Notes: generated from the sequence alone by a model not told the origin. A DNA stretch of 64,000 nucleotides from Lysinibacillus antri (GCF_003977595.1 NZ_RYYR01000006.1:62001-126000), one strand, 5' to 3'; shown: positions 1 to 9,016, counted from the stretch's first letter. Numbers and translations: made by a program.

Positions 1-438
1 ATACCTGTCCACCTCTGAATATGTACCATCTGTTTGTAATTGAACGACAGAATAACGAGCTTGCTCTACTGTAAAGGGTTTAGTAATTGGTTGATTTAAC
101 TTTTTTGTAAGTGTGCCAACCTTGCCTAAAATGTTATTTGTAATATGTAATGTATAGCTTTTCCCCTGTTCGTAGCCTTCTTTCGGAGGATGAACTATTA
201 CAGAGTTATCTATTACTGTATACGTGATGTTTTGTTTTACGTTTTGGCTATTGGTAATGTAAATATTATTTACTACACTCGATTCGACAACAGGATAGTT
301 AAATGTAATTTTCCACTCTTTATTTGTAGGCACGTTTTCCGCTTTATCGGATAGAGTTGCACCTTCTACAATTGATGGAATGGTTAATAATAGAATGATC
401 ACGAGTAGATTTGTTATGTGCTGTTTTACTTTATACAT
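1..438 (-). CDS. Secreted protein with SbsA-type Ig-like domain (partial, C-terminus outside window)
   Basis: Open reading frame of 146 codons running off the left window edge, so only the N-terminal part is visible. It starts with a basic n-region and a hydrophobic stretch (about residues 9-25, LLVIILLLTIPSI) that looks like a signal peptide. Residues about 37-105 contain the pattern PTNKEWKITFNYPV, then VIVHPPK, then GKSYTLHIT, which is typical of SbsA/copper-resistance-like Ig domains found in Bacillales surface proteins. The ATG has a purine-rich GGAGG/GGGAG Shine-Dalgarno within 20 bases. It is transcribed divergently from the LysM-CAP gene. The full-length architecture (S-layer homology domains or others) cannot be judged here. 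Confidence 0.7.
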   Translation of the reverse strand, partial: MYKVKQHITNLLVIILLLTIPSIVEGATLSDKAENVPTNKEWKITFNYPVVESSVVNNIYITNSQNVKQNITYTVIDNSVIVHPPKEGYEQGKSYTLHITNNILGKVGTLTKKLNQPITKPFTVEQARYSVVQLQTDGTYSEVDRY

Positions 439-862
439 AATGTTAAATTCTCCCTTCCTCCTATCATCATAACATCATACAAAAATGTTAAACTAGTAAA
501 CTTTATTATAAATAGTAATAAAGGGATATTTTTACTATGGATTTTATATAAATAAAATCTATTAAACTGTAAATTTAATTTAAAAATTTACAGATATTTC
601 AACTTCACAGGTTTATTCATGCCTATTTTCCAATTCCCCAAAATAATTGGATTATCATTTCCTCCAGAAAATATTCCCTATTACAGATTTATTGCGATTT
701 TAACAAGAATTTAGGTTTAAAGAACTGCATCAAATTAAGGTTTTTTATCTGAATGAACTACGAGGTAATACTTTTGTAACATTTTAACCAATATTTACGG
801 GGTTAAAATTGATAGAAAAGTATTTTACTATAAGGGTACAACAAACAGGAAGGATTGATTAG
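439..862. other. Divergent intergenic region, no gene seen
   Basis: About 420 AT-rich bases between two divergently transcribed secreted-protein genes. I see no coding potential, repeat or clear hairpin. A TTGATA (809-814) followed at 14 bp by TATAAG (829-834) lies ahead of the LysM-CAP gene, but the spacing is too short for a confident SigA promoter. Confidence 0.5.
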
Positions 863-1471
863 ATGTTTAAACACTTGAAAAAAGGCGCGATCGCAACGAT
901 TCTAGGAGCATCTTTATTAATACCGGCAACTGCATTAGCAGCTAATTCATATACAGTAGTATCAGGAGATACACTTTGGAAAATCGCAGTAAAAACACAA
1001 ACTGGAGTTCAAGAATTAATTGAAGTAAACCCTCAATTAGCAAATCCAAATTTAATTTATCCAGGACAAAAAATAAATGTCCCTGAACAAGAAGGACAAG
1101 CCGTTGAACAAGAAGTTGTTCGCCTAGTAAATGTGGAAAGAGCGAAAGCAGGTCTACCAGCATTAAAATCAGACTGGGAAGTAGCGCGTGTGGCAGAAGC
1201 TAAATCTCAAGATATGGTTGATAAAAATTACTTCAGTCATACTAGTCCAACTTACGGATCACCATTTACAATGTTAAAAAACTATGGCATTAACTATCGT
1301 TCAGCGGGTGAAAATATTGCGCAAGGTCAAAAAAGTGCGGCACAAGTTATGGATGCATGGATGAATAGTTCAGGCCATAGAGCAAATATTTTAAACAAAA
1401 ACTTCACTCATATCGGTGTAGGTTATGTAGCAGATGGTCATTACTGGACACAAATGTTTATTCAAAAATAA
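863..1471 (+). CDS. Secreted LysM + CAP (SCP/YkwD-like) domain protein
   Basis: A 202-residue protein. Residues 1-26 form a signal peptide with an ALAA cleavage region. Residues about 29-73 are one LysM module (YTVVSGDTLWKI ... YPGQKINVP) that should bind peptidoglycan. Residues about 82-200 are a CAP domain with the family signatures FSHTSP, GENIA, SSGHRANIL and IGVGYV. The architecture matches YkwD/SafA-like cell-wall-associated proteins of Bacillales, whose biochemical activity is not well defined. The ATG follows GGAAGG at 8-9 nt. A strong terminator follows the stop codon, so this is a single-gene transcript. Confidence 0.88.
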   Translation: MFKHLKKGAIATILGASLLIPATALAANSYTVVSGDTLWKIAVKTQTGVQELIEVNPQLANPNLIYPGQKINVPEQEGQAVEQEVVRLVNVERAKAGLPALKSDWEVARVAEAKSQDMVDKNYFSHTSPTYGSPFTMLKNYGINYRSAGENIAQGQKSAAQVMDAWMNSSGHRANILNKNFTHIGVGYVADGHYWTQMFIQK

Positions 1472-1482
1472 AATACCTTCAA

Positions 1483-1514
1483 AGTCGGGAACTATACGTT
1501 CTCGGCTTTTTTTG
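1483..1514 (+). terminator. Intrinsic terminator of the LysM-CAP gene
   Basis: Ten-base-pair stem (AGTCGGGAAC pairing with GTTCTCGGCT, two G-U pairs), 5-nt loop, followed by seven T residues, 12 bases after the stop codon. Confidence 0.9.
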
Positions 1515-1573
1515 GATAAAAAGAAGATGCCTCATTTCTGAGACACCTTTTTATGAAGTTATGAAGTATGAAT

Positions 1574-1698
1574 CTTGAACAGTGTCTAGCTACAGGCGCT
1601 AGCTCCTCGGAAACTTCAACTTCCTCCTACGCATGCAAGCATGCTTGTCGGAAGTTTCCAGTTTCTTTCGGAGCTGGGCGAGCGCCTTTCGCTTTTCT
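1574..1698. repeat. Dispersed intergenic repeat, copy 1 (full length)
   Basis: Begins TTGAACAGTGTCTAGCTACAG and ends GAGCGCCTTTCGCTTTTCT, with an internal foldback (GGAAACTTC ... GGAAGTTTCC, and GCATGCAAGCATGC). Related sequence occurs at 6008-6140 and 19893-19936. In all three cases the CGCTTTTCT end lies right at the stop codon of a minus-strand gene. I believe similar short repeats are scattered in Bacillaceae genomes, but I cannot search to confirm. Confidence 0.75.
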
Positions 1699-1700
1699 AA

Positions 1701-4700
1701 TTAGTCTTCACGAACATCTTTACGATTTTTCTTTAACATTTTAGAAAGGATTTCGTAAACGATTGGTACGACGATTAAAGTTAATAGCGTCGAACTTAAT
1801 AAACCACCGATTACTGTAATTGCAAGGTCAGCGGACATAAGACCTCCGCCACCACCAACACCAAGAGCCATTGGTAACATTGCCCCAATTGTTGCAATCG
1901 CCGTCATTAAGATAGGACGTAAACGTGTAGCCCCTGCTTCTAAAATTGCTTCACGCATTGATAATCCATCATGTTCCATATGAATAACTCGGTCTACTAG
2001 TACAATTGCGTTCGTTACAACAATACCGATTAACATTAATAGACCCATCATTACTTGTACGGAGATCGTATGGCCAGTAATGAATAGACCAACGAATGCA
2101 CCGATCACTGTAAATGGTAATGAGAATAGAATCGCAAATGGTGCTAATCCTTCACCGAATGTCACAACTAATACAAAGTATACAATGGCAATGGCTGCAA
2201 TCATCGCAATACCAAGTTGTGTGAATGTTTCAGCCATATCTGCAGCAACACCAGCTACGCCTGTTGTTACACCTTTAGGTAAATCTAAATCATCAATTTT
2301 ATCATCTGCAGCAGATGATGCTTTTGAAATATCATCGCCAACAATTGTTCCGGATACAGTAGCGTAATACTCCCCGCCTGAACGAGTTAAAGTATTTAGC
2401 GTAGTACCTTTTTCAATTGTCACTAACTCAGATAATGACATTGTAGTACCGAGTGGTGTTTCTATTTCAGTTTTTAATAAATCTTCAACTGTTTCCGGCG
2501 TTACTTTTGCTTCACGTTGAACAATGATTTCGATATCATTGCCGTTGTGTTCAACCGTTGATAATACTTCTTTCACGCCTGAACTAGATAAAGCCATAAC
2601 AATTTGACCAGTTGTTAAACCGTATTGTAATACATGTTTTTGATCCACTTTGAAGACATTTTCTACATATGGATCTTCCGCATCACTTGTAATATCTTCT
2701 AAGTTTTTCACGCCAGTTAATGCTTCTTCAACTTGATCTACAGCTTTCATCAAGTCATCTAAATCTTCACTATAAAGTGTATAGCTTACTTCATTTGATG
2801 CCATTGAAGTCATCGCAAAGTTTTGAGATTTCCATTCACCAGACTGACCAATATTAAACACATATTCTTCCACTTCTTCTCTTGCTTCAGGGAAGTTATC
2901 CATGTCAGGGTTAAAGATTAGGTACATTAATGCACCGCCTCCACCACCACCCATCATCATGGCAGCTGGATCAATGTTTTCTGGATCGTTAATTGATAAT
3001 TGAAGAATTTCAATATCTTTGCGTGTTAATAATTCTTTTTCAACTTCTTCAATGTTTGCTTCAGTTTCTTCCATTAATTCCCCTGCTTTAGGAGTATAAG
3101 TTAAATACATCACTTTCTCTTCAGCGGAACCCATGAAACTAAAACCGATTAATGGTGTAAGACCGAACGAAGCAACTAATAAAATAATTGCAATTAATGA
3201 TGTAATCACTTTATGGTTTAATGCTTTTTCTAGGACACCTTTATACCACAATGCAAGTTTACCAACTTCTTTATGGTTACTTTCTGACTTCTCACCGTAA
3301 AGTTTTTTACGGAATAAGAAGTGCGATAATGCTGGTACGATCGTGATCGCTACTAGCAAGGAAGCACCTAAAGCAAATGTCATTGTTAATGCGAAAGGCA
3401 TGAACAATTCGCCAACCATACCACCTACAAAAATTAATGGAGCAAATACAGCTACTGTTACGATTGTAGAAGAAAGGATTGGTTTAAACATTTCAATTGT
3501 TGCTTCACGAATTAATGCGCGACCATAAAGTTTTTCTTGTTTTAAGTGCATACGACGATAAATATTCTCTACTACAACGATGGAGTCATCAATTACACGT
3601 CCAATCGCTACTGTAATCGCACCTAAAGTCATAATATTTAATGTAATATCCATCCAGTTTAATAAAAGGATTGCCATAAATATGGAAACTGGAATAGAAA
3701 TGATCGAGATAATTGTGGATTTAAAATCACGTAGGAATAATAGGATAATTAAAACCGCAATTAAACCACCGAACACTGCTTTTTCTACCATTGAGAAGAC
3801 CGATTCTTCGATTGGTTCACCTTGGTCAAGGGAAATATCGATAATCAGACCATCAATTTTCTTTTCTTCTTCTTTAATTAAATCTTTTACAGCATTTACT
3901 ACTGTTACAGTGTTTGCTTCTTGCCCTTTTACGATTTGGATCGAAATCGCGTTTTCGCCGTTTGTACGAGAAACTGATTTAACTTTACCTACTGTTTCTA
4001 TAGTTGCAATATCCCCTAATTTTACAAATGGGATCGGATTCTCTGCTGTTGGTGTTACAGGGATTAGCATTTCCTTAAAGTCATCTACAGTTTTAAACTT
4101 ACCATCAATAGCAACAGCTTCTTCACCTTCAATAAATTCATAAAGACCAAGTGATAGAGACATGTCACTTGCTTGAACCATTTGTTTCACTGAGTCTTCA
4201 GTTAAACCAAGGGCAGCCATTTTTTCTTCATTATAAGTGAATTCTACCTCTTCAATATGTTGACCATTGATTGTTGCGGATGCAACGCCATCAATCTTTT
4301 CGATTTTTGGTAATAATAAGTCTTCAACAGTTGAAGTTAATTCGACGATATCTTCTTTAGAACTACTAACTGATAGTGCAACAACAGGCATCATATTCAT
4401 ACTAATGGCCATGATTGTTGGTTCTTCCACTTCTTCTGGTAAAGCAACATTATCTAAAGCCGATTCGAGTTGGCGTTTCTTTTCATCCATATCCACGCCA
4501 TATTCATACTCGACTTGAATTTGAGAGACGCTTGAAGATGAACTTGAATATACGGCTTTAACATCTTCTAAGCTTTCTACTGCTTTTTCCATTGGTATGG
4601 ATAGCTCATTCATTACTTGTTCTGGAGTTGCTCCAGGATATACGCCCATGACGATTAAGTACGGAATTGAAATATCGGGAATTGACTCCATTTTCATTTT

Positions 4701-4793
4701 TGTTGCTGAATAAATACCTGAGAATGTAATGATGATTGTTAATAACCATACTGCCAGTTTATTTTTCAGAACAAAATTTACTAAACCCTTCAC
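1701..4793 (-). CDS. swrC: SwrC/AcrB-type RND multidrug efflux transporter
   Basis: An approximately 1030-residue inner-membrane proton antiporter of the HAE/SwrC group. The N-terminal membrane segment (KNKLAVWLLTIII) is followed by a porter region beginning SIPDISIPYL. A transmembrane block follows near residue 400, containing IGRVIDDSIVVVEN with the paired Asp residues used for proton relay. A second half repeats this plan (LFSLPFTVIGAFVG ... GIVVTNAIVLVDRV). A Gly/Met-rich insert (MMMGGGGGGA) sits in the second porter domain. I prefer the GTG start at 4793 over the ATG at 4811: it has AGGTG 5 nt upstream and gives MKGLVNFVLKNK, the usual SwrC N-terminus. The divergent TetR gene and the operator in its promoter imply repression released by a transported compound. 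In B. subtilis SwrC exports surfactin; the substrate here is unknown. Confidence 0.9.
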   Translation of the reverse strand: MKGLVNFVLKNKLAVWLLTIIITFSGIYSATKMKMESIPDISIPYLIVMGVYPGATPEQVMNELSIPMEKAVESLEDVKAVYSSSSSSVSQIQVEYEYGVDMDEKKRQLESALDNVALPEEVEEPTIMAISMNMMPVVALSVSSSKEDIVELTSTVEDLLLPKIEKIDGVASATINGQHIEEVEFTYNEEKMAALGLTEDSVKQMVQASDMSLSLGLYEFIEGEEAVAIDGKFKTVDDFKEMLIPVTPTAENPIPFVKLGDIATIETVGKVKSVSRTNGENAISIQIVKGQEANTVTVVNAVKDLIKEEEKKIDGLIIDISLDQGEPIEESVFSMVEKAVFGGLIAVLIILLFLRDFKSTIISIISIPVSIFMAILLLNWMDITLNIMTLGAITVAIGRVIDDSIVVVENIYRRMHLKQEKLYGRALIREATIEMFKPILSSTIVTVAVFAPLIFVGGMVGELFMPFALTMTFALGASLLVAITIVPALSHFLFRKKLYGEKSESNHKEVGKLALWYKGVLEKALNHKVITSLIAIILLVASFGLTPLIGFSFMGSAEEKVMYLTYTPKAGELMEETEANIEEVEKELLTRKDIEILQLSINDPENIDPAAMMMGGGGGGALMYLIFNPDMDNFPEAREEVEEYVFNIGQSGEWKSQNFAMTSMASNEVSYTLYSEDLDDLMKAVDQVEEALTGVKNLEDITSDAEDPYVENVFKVDQKHVLQYGLTTGQIVMALSSSGVKEVLSTVEHNGNDIEIIVQREAKVTPETVEDLLKTEIETPLGTTMSLSELVTIEKGTTLNTLTRSGGEYYATVSGTIVGDDISKASSAADDKIDDLDLPKGVTTGVAGVAADMAETFTQLGIAMIAAIAIVYFVLVVTFGEGLAPFAILFSLPFTVIGAFVGLFITGHTISVQVMMGLLMLIGIVVTNAIVLVDRVIHMEHDGLSMREAILEAGATRLRPILMTAIATIGAMLPMALGVGGGGGLMSADLAITVIGGLLSSTLLTLIVVPIVYEILSKMLKKNRKDVRED

Positions 4794-4835
4794 TATTACA
4801 CCTGCCCTCATTTGACTCTTATCTTTCCGTTATTT

Positions 4836-4864
4836 ATAATAATGACTAATTGGTCAGTTGTCAA
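4836..4864 (-). promoter_or_regulatory. swrC promoter with embedded TetR operator
   Basis: Read on the minus strand: TTGACA (4864-4859), 17-bp spacer, TATTAT (4841-4836), a near-consensus SigA promoter. The spacer holds the palindrome TGACTAATTGGTCA (4843-4856; 12 of 14 positions symmetric). A TetR dimer bound there would block RNA polymerase. The same site lies 32 bp ahead of the tetR start, so autoregulation is likely (inference). Confidence 0.85.
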
Positions 4865-4887
4865 TGAATGAGGTAGGAGTGTCACAA

Positions 4888-5724
4888 ATGGTTAAAAAAC
4901 AGCTCATTATGGAAAAATCTTTAGAATTGTTTGCAGAAAGCGGATTTGAAGCGACTTCTATTCAGCAAATTACAGAACGTTGTGGGATCTCTAAAGGAGC
5001 CTTTTATTTGCACTTTAAGTCAAAGGATGAGCTGATTTACAGCTTAATTGATAAATTCATGAGCGAATTTATTGCAGATATTGAACGGTCGGTCAGTGAG
5101 GATAAACCAAAAGAAGAATTGTTGTATAACTTTTTATATACTACGTTTGGTGAATTTCAACAACAAGCGAATTTTGCCAAGGTTTTCTTGAAGGAACAAG
5201 TGCTTTCTTTTAATAAAGAGTTATTCGAAAGATTTCACATGTATACAACAATAATCAATAAAATTATTTTCTCAGTTGTCCAAAGACAATTTAAAGATGT
5301 AAATTTAAATATGCAACTAGATTTATTATTTACGATTAATGGTTTATCTAAAGGCTATGGAGAATTATTTTTAATCGACAATTATAATGTAGATCTAGAT
5401 AAGTTGTGTAAAGCTATTGTTGAAAAAGTTACAATTATTGCCGAACATGCAACAATTCAATTTATTACTCCGGACTATTTTGCTTCAACAAATCAACATA
5501 TGAATATTACGAAGGAACAAATTGTAGATTTGATGATTGAAGTGATGGGAGAAGTTGAACAAGATTCAATTGTTCATGAATCGTTAGTTTTATTAAGAAA
5601 TCATTTAATAGAACCAACATTAAGTGATGTTTTAATTGAAGGTTTGTTAAAAAATATAAGGTCAAGTTCCCAGTGCAAGTGGATTGCCTATTTATATCAA
5701 ATTCAACTAGAACAAAAAAAATAA
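4888..5724 (+). CDS. TetR/AcrR-family repressor of the divergent RND pump
   Basis: A 278-residue regulator. Residues about 3-55 form the TetR helix-turn-helix (FEATSIQQITERCGISKGAFYLHFKSKDELI). The rest is an all-helical ligand-binding and dimerisation region. I chose the ATG at 4888 because AGGAG lies 8 nt upstream; a longer frame from a TTG at 4858 has no ribosome site and would overlap the operator. The length is above the usual ~200 residues, as in several Bacillales SwrC-linked regulators. It is divergent from swrC with a palindrome between the genes, so its target is almost certainly the pump and itself. Its last codons lie inside the left arm of the inverted repeat at 5713-5994. Confidence 0.9.
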   Translation: MVKKQLIMEKSLELFAESGFEATSIQQITERCGISKGAFYLHFKSKDELIYSLIDKFMSEFIADIERSVSEDKPKEELLYNFLYTTFGEFQQQANFAKVFLKEQVLSFNKELFERFHMYTTIINKIIFSVVQRQFKDVNLNMQLDLLFTINGLSKGYGELFLIDNYNVDLDKLCKAIVEKVTIIAEHATIQFITPDYFASTNQHMNITKEQIVDLMIEVMGEVEQDSIVHESLVLLRNHLIEPTLSDVLIEGLLKNIRSSSQCKWIAYLYQIQLEQKK

Positions 5725-5994
5725 AGTAGGTGCCATTGAAAAATGGTACCTCAGACTGTAGACAAAGTCGTTTTCAACGACTTTGTCTACTATTTTTTCT
5801 TTATAAAAAAGTTCAATTACAATTGGGGTTTTTAGTGAAAATGTTGATATATCAATATCTGTCACTAAATAACTAATATAAATTAATTATGAAATTAGAG
5901 AAAATAATTCAGGAATTATCATGATTTTGATTAATAATTCCTTTTGTCGACACTCTGAGGTGCCATTGAAAAATGGTACCTACTTTATTTTTTT
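5713..5994. repeat. Inverted-repeat pair (about 50-bp arms) flanking ~180 bp
   Basis: The left arm (5713-5763) and right arm (5946-5994) are near-perfect reverse complements: each has an A/T run, TAAAGTAGGT, then a GGTGCCATTGAAAAATGGTACC-like hairpin, then CTCAGA/CTGTAGAC. The small inner hairpin GGTNCC points the same way in both arms although the flanks are inverted. Between the arms are an independent terminator and AT-rich sequence without an ORF. This resembles a MITE-like element or a duplicated terminator. It includes the tetR stop codon. Confidence 0.7.
5758..5798 (+). terminator. Terminator of the tetR gene
   Basis: Perfect 15-bp stem (GTAGACAAAGTCGTT with AACGACTTTGTCTAC), 3-nt loop, then TATTTTTTCTT. 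It lies 33 bases after the tetR stop codon and inside the inverted-repeat element. Confidence 0.85.
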
Positions 5995-6007
5995 GCTATA
6001 CGATCCG

Positions 6008-6140
6008 CTTGCGCTTTTCTTATGTTTAGCTGCGAACGCGCCTCTCCTCTAAACTTGCGAAAACTCCTTCGAGGATAAAAAGCGTCCTCTTGTGGTTTCC
6101 TCCAGTTGTTGTCGGAGCTAAGCGGGCATTCTTCGCTTTT
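6008..6140. repeat. Dispersed intergenic repeat, copy 2 (diverged)
   Basis: Contains CGCTTGCGCTTTTCT and TGTTTAGCTGCGAACGCGC at the left and GTCGGAGCTAAGCGGGC ... CTTCGCTTTTCT at the right, matching copy 1 at both ends with a different centre. The right end touches the stop codon of the yfnA-like gene. With the inverted repeat above, this accounts for the whole gene-free stretch 5725-6140. Confidence 0.65.
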
Positions 6141-7523
6141 CTAATTTAAGTTACTATTTTTTCGGCCATAAACGAAATAAACGACTAATCCGATGATAAA
6201 CCATACCCCACAGGCTATCCATGTATGAACAGATAACTGTACAATTAAGTATAGACATGCAAGGAATGAAACAATTGGTAGAACAGGGAAGAGGGGAACC
6301 TTATATCCACCAGTTGGAATGTCTTTATTTTTTCTTAAGAAAATAACACCAAGGGAAACAATCATAAAGGCAATTAATGTCCCCATGTTAACTAATTCAG
6401 CTAATCTTGCTAATGGAATAACCCCTGCGCAAAAGGCAATGATAATACCAAATATCCATGTATTAATAACAGGTGTGTTATGTTTGGGATTTACTTTATA
6501 CATAATTTTTGGAAGTAGACCATCACGACTTAAGGCAAATAGTAGTCGAGATCCTCCGTAAATCATAACAAGAATAACGGTCATCATCCCAGTAACGGCT
6601 CCTAATGAAATCACACCAGCAATCCAGTCTTGACCAACAAGTTGAATCACATAGCTTACAGGATTGCTTACGTTTAAATCGGTATATGGAGCAATCCCGG
6701 TTAACACTAAGGAAACGGAAATATAAAGGACTGAACAAACTAATAGTGAACCGATAATGCCAATGGGTAAGTTTCTTTGTGGATTTTTTACTTCTTCAGC
6801 CGCAGAAGAGACTGCATCAAATCCTAAATAAGCAAAGAAAACAAGGGCAGAACCCGCTAATACGCCTTCAAATCCAAATGGCATAAAAGGTTGCCAATTT
6901 TCAGGTTTAACATAAAATACACCAACAAAAATAAATAATAAAATAACGCCAACTTTTACAAAAACCATTATTTTATTTATTTTAGCAGATTCCTGTATAC
7001 CTAATGTTAATAGGAAAGAAATCATTAATACAATGATAATAGCTGGTAAATTGACGTAGGTCCCACCACCAGGATTAAATGGTCCTGATAAAGCTGCGGG
7101 AATCGTAATATTTAAACCTTCTAATAAAGAAACCAAATAAGCAGACCACCCTGTAGCAACAGAAGCAGCTGCCAACCCATATTCCAATACTAATGCCCAA
7201 CCCACAAACCAAGCGACTAATTCCCCGTAGACGATATAACCATATGTATAAGCACTTCCGGTAACGGGAATTGAAGAAGAAAACTCTGAGTAACACATAG
7301 CGGCTAATGCACATACAAGTGCGGCAATTAGGAATGAAAATACAATTGCTGGTCCTGAATGACTAGCAGCCACGGTACCAGGAAGAATAAAAATACCTGT
7401 TCCAACAATTGCCCCTACACCAAGTAAAATTAAATCAAAGGCACCAAGAGTTTTTTTTAGTTGCACACCACTAGTATTATTTAGCAATTCATGAATGTGC
7501 TTTTTTCTAAATAAATTTGACAA
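6141..7523 (-). CDS. APC-family amino-acid permease (YfnA/CAT-like)
   Basis: About 460 residues and 12 or more predicted membrane helices. The first helix region carries the APC signature GVGAIVGTGIFILPG (about residues 36-50). Further signatures are YSEFSSSIPVTGSAYTY and FAYLGFDAVSSAAEEVKNPQRNLP, typical of cationic/YfnA permeases that take up amino acids with protons. The reading frame extends to a GTG at 7532, but a TTG at 7523 has AGGTG 6 nt upstream and gives MSNLFRKK, the usual N-terminus of the group, so I chose it. It is a single-gene transcript with its own promoter, divergent from chrA. The exact substrate cannot be told. Confidence 0.88.
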   Translation of the reverse strand: MSNLFRKKHIHELLNNTSGVQLKKTLGAFDLILLGVGAIVGTGIFILPGTVAASHSGPAIVFSFLIAALVCALAAMCYSEFSSSIPVTGSAYTYGYIVYGELVAWFVGWALVLEYGLAAASVATGWSAYLVSLLEGLNITIPAALSGPFNPGGGTYVNLPAIIIVLMISFLLTLGIQESAKINKIMVFVKVGVILLFIFVGVFYVKPENWQPFMPFGFEGVLAGSALVFFAYLGFDAVSSAAEEVKNPQRNLPIGIIGSLLVCSVLYISVSLVLTGIAPYTDLNVSNPVSYVIQLVGQDWIAGVISLGAVTGMMTVILVMIYGGSRLLFALSRDGLLPKIMYKVNPKHNTPVINTWIFGIIIAFCAGVIPLARLAELVNMGTLIAFMIVSLGVIFLRKNKDIPTGGYKVPLFPVLPIVSFLACLYLIVQLSVHTWIACGVWFIIGLVVYFVYGRKNSNLN

Positions 7524-7556
7524 AATAAACACCTATTCTTTTTGAATTATGAAAAA

Positions 7557-7585
7557 ATACTACTACGGAATAGGGCTAAGGTCAA
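7557..7585 (-). promoter_or_regulatory. SigA-type promoter of the yfnA-like permease
   Basis: On the minus strand TTGACC (7585-7580), exactly 17 bp, then TAGTAT (7562-7557), 34 bp ahead of the chosen TTG start. Confidence 0.65.
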
Positions 7586-7766
7586 ATGTTTATTGGATAA
7601 ATTGGCGAAATTTATCGAAATGAGAGATATAGTAGGAGAATTGACCTTAAAATAGTTTGAATAATTTAAAAATATAGTTAATTTTTGATTTTGGATGTTT
7701 ATATAAATGTAGGCTATAGTAAAGTTATTTGTATTACAATTTTGTAAATTTAATGGAATAATAGCA

Positions 7767-7795
7767 TTGATAATAATTTTCTTTGATAGTATGAA
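7767..7795 (+). promoter_or_regulatory. Candidate SigA promoter of chrA
   Basis: TTGATA (7767-7772), 17 bp, TATGAA (7790-7795), 33 bp ahead of the chrA ATG. Confidence 0.6.
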
Positions 7796-7828
7796 GGGGA
7801 CTAAACAAATTGTAGGAGAAAAATAATT

Positions 7829-9016
7829 ATGAAACAGTCATTAGAACAAGGGAAACCTTCTATTAAAACACTGCTTGAAATTTTATTGGTCTCGACAAAA
7901 CTCGGTTTAACTTCTTTCGGTGGTCCAACTGCGCATTTAGGATATTTTCATGAAGAATATATTCGTAGACGGAAATGGCTGGATGAAAAAAGTTACGCAG
8001 AGCTAGTTGCACTGTGTCAATTTCTACCTGGTCCAGCAAGTAGTCAGGTTGGAATGGGAATAGGTATTATGCGTGGTGGCTTTTTAGGTGGGATTGCCTC
8101 ATTCATAGGATTTACAATGCCCTCTGTAATTGCATTAATTCTATTTGCAATTTTTGTACAAGGGTTTGATGTTGGGGATGCAGGTTGGATTCATGGTCTA
8201 AAATTAGTGGCGGTTGCCGTTGTAGCACACGCAATATTAGGAATGGCAGGAAATTTGGTACCTGACCTAAAAAGAAAAACGATTGCTATTTTTGCACTTG
8301 CAGCTGTTTTACTATGGCAAACCGTGTATACCCAAGTGAGTGTCATAATGCTCGCTGCAATAATCGGTTTCTTTGTTTATAAGCAACAAGATGATAAAGA
8401 GACGAATTCGCTTGAGTTTCCCATTTCGAGGAAAGTTGGTTTTGTTTGTTTAACTTTCTTTTTTGCCCTATTAATTTCATTACCTCTACTAAGAGAAGTT
8501 ACATCTTCAAAGTTTATTGCGATATTTGATAGTTTCTATCGCTCAGGTTCCCTTGTTTTTGGTGGGGGACATGTAGTATTACCATTACTTGAAAGAGAGT
8601 TTGTTCCAACATTTATTAGCGATGCATCCTTTTTAGCGGGATATGGGGCAACGCAAGCAGTGCCAGGACCTTTATTTACCTTTGCAGCATATATTGGTGC
8701 TGTCATGGATGGTTGGGTTGGCGGATTAGTCGCGACAATTGCAATCTTCTTACCTGCATTTTTACTCGTCTATGGAACTCTCCCGTTTTGGAATCGTTTA
8801 CGTCGAAATGGGAAAATGAAAAGTGCTTTAATGGGTGTAAATGCTGCGGTTGTAGGTATTTTAATTGCCGCTTTCTATGATCCAATATTTACATCAGCAA
8901 TAGTTTTACCGATTGATTTTATTGGGGCAATTATCCTTTATAGCATGCTATCTTATTGGAAATTAGCACCGTGGATCGTTGTTGTTACAGGAATATTTTT
9001 GGGGTTAATAATATAA
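7829..9016 (+). CDS. chrA: Chromate transporter, CHR family (two-domain ChrA)
   Basis: A 395-residue membrane protein made of two homologous CHR halves. The first (about residues 13-190) has SFGGPTAHLGYF, EEYIRRRKWLDE and CQFLPGPASSQVG. The second (about 205-395) has FGGGHVVLPLLE and TQAVPGPLFTFAAYIG. These proline/glycine motifs define ChrA, which exports chromate in known cases; many members are only transporters of unknown anions. The start ATG has GGAG about 10 nt upstream. The gene is convergent with the HD-GYP gene and shares a bidirectional terminator with it. No chromate regulator (ChrB/PadR type) is adjacent, so the substrate is unproven. Confidence 0.92.
   Translation: MKQSLEQGKPSIKTLLEILLVSTKLGLTSFGGPTAHLGYFHEEYIRRRKWLDEKSYAELVALCQFLPGPASSQVGMGIGIMRGGFLGGIASFIGFTMPSVIALILFAIFVQGFDVGDAGWIHGLKLVAVAVVAHAILGMAGNLVPDLKRKTIAIFALAAVLLWQTVYTQVSVIMLAAIIGFFVYKQQDDKETNSLEFPISRKVGFVCLTFFFALLISLPLLREVTSSKFIAIFDSFYRSGSLVFGGGHVVLPLLEREFVPTFISDASFLAGYGATQAVPGPLFTFAAYIGAVMDGWVGGLVATIAIFLPAFLLVYGTLPFWNRLRRNGKMKSALMGVNAAVVGILIAAFYDPIFTSAIVLPIDFIGAIILYSMLSYWKLAPWIVVVTGIFLGLII

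Larger units (their letters stand above)
7524..7828. other. Divergent intergenic region between permease and chrA genes
   Basis: About 305 AT-rich bases with no ORF. It holds the two divergent promoters listed separately; nothing else stands out. Confidence 0.5.

Noticed and set aside
809-834. SigA promoter for the LysM-CAP gene
   Set aside because: TTGATA and TATAAG are only 14 bp apart; not convincing.
3580-4143. 187-codon plus-strand frame inside swrC
   Set aside because: It is antisense to a clearly conserved RND transporter and has no recognisable domain; a shadow frame.
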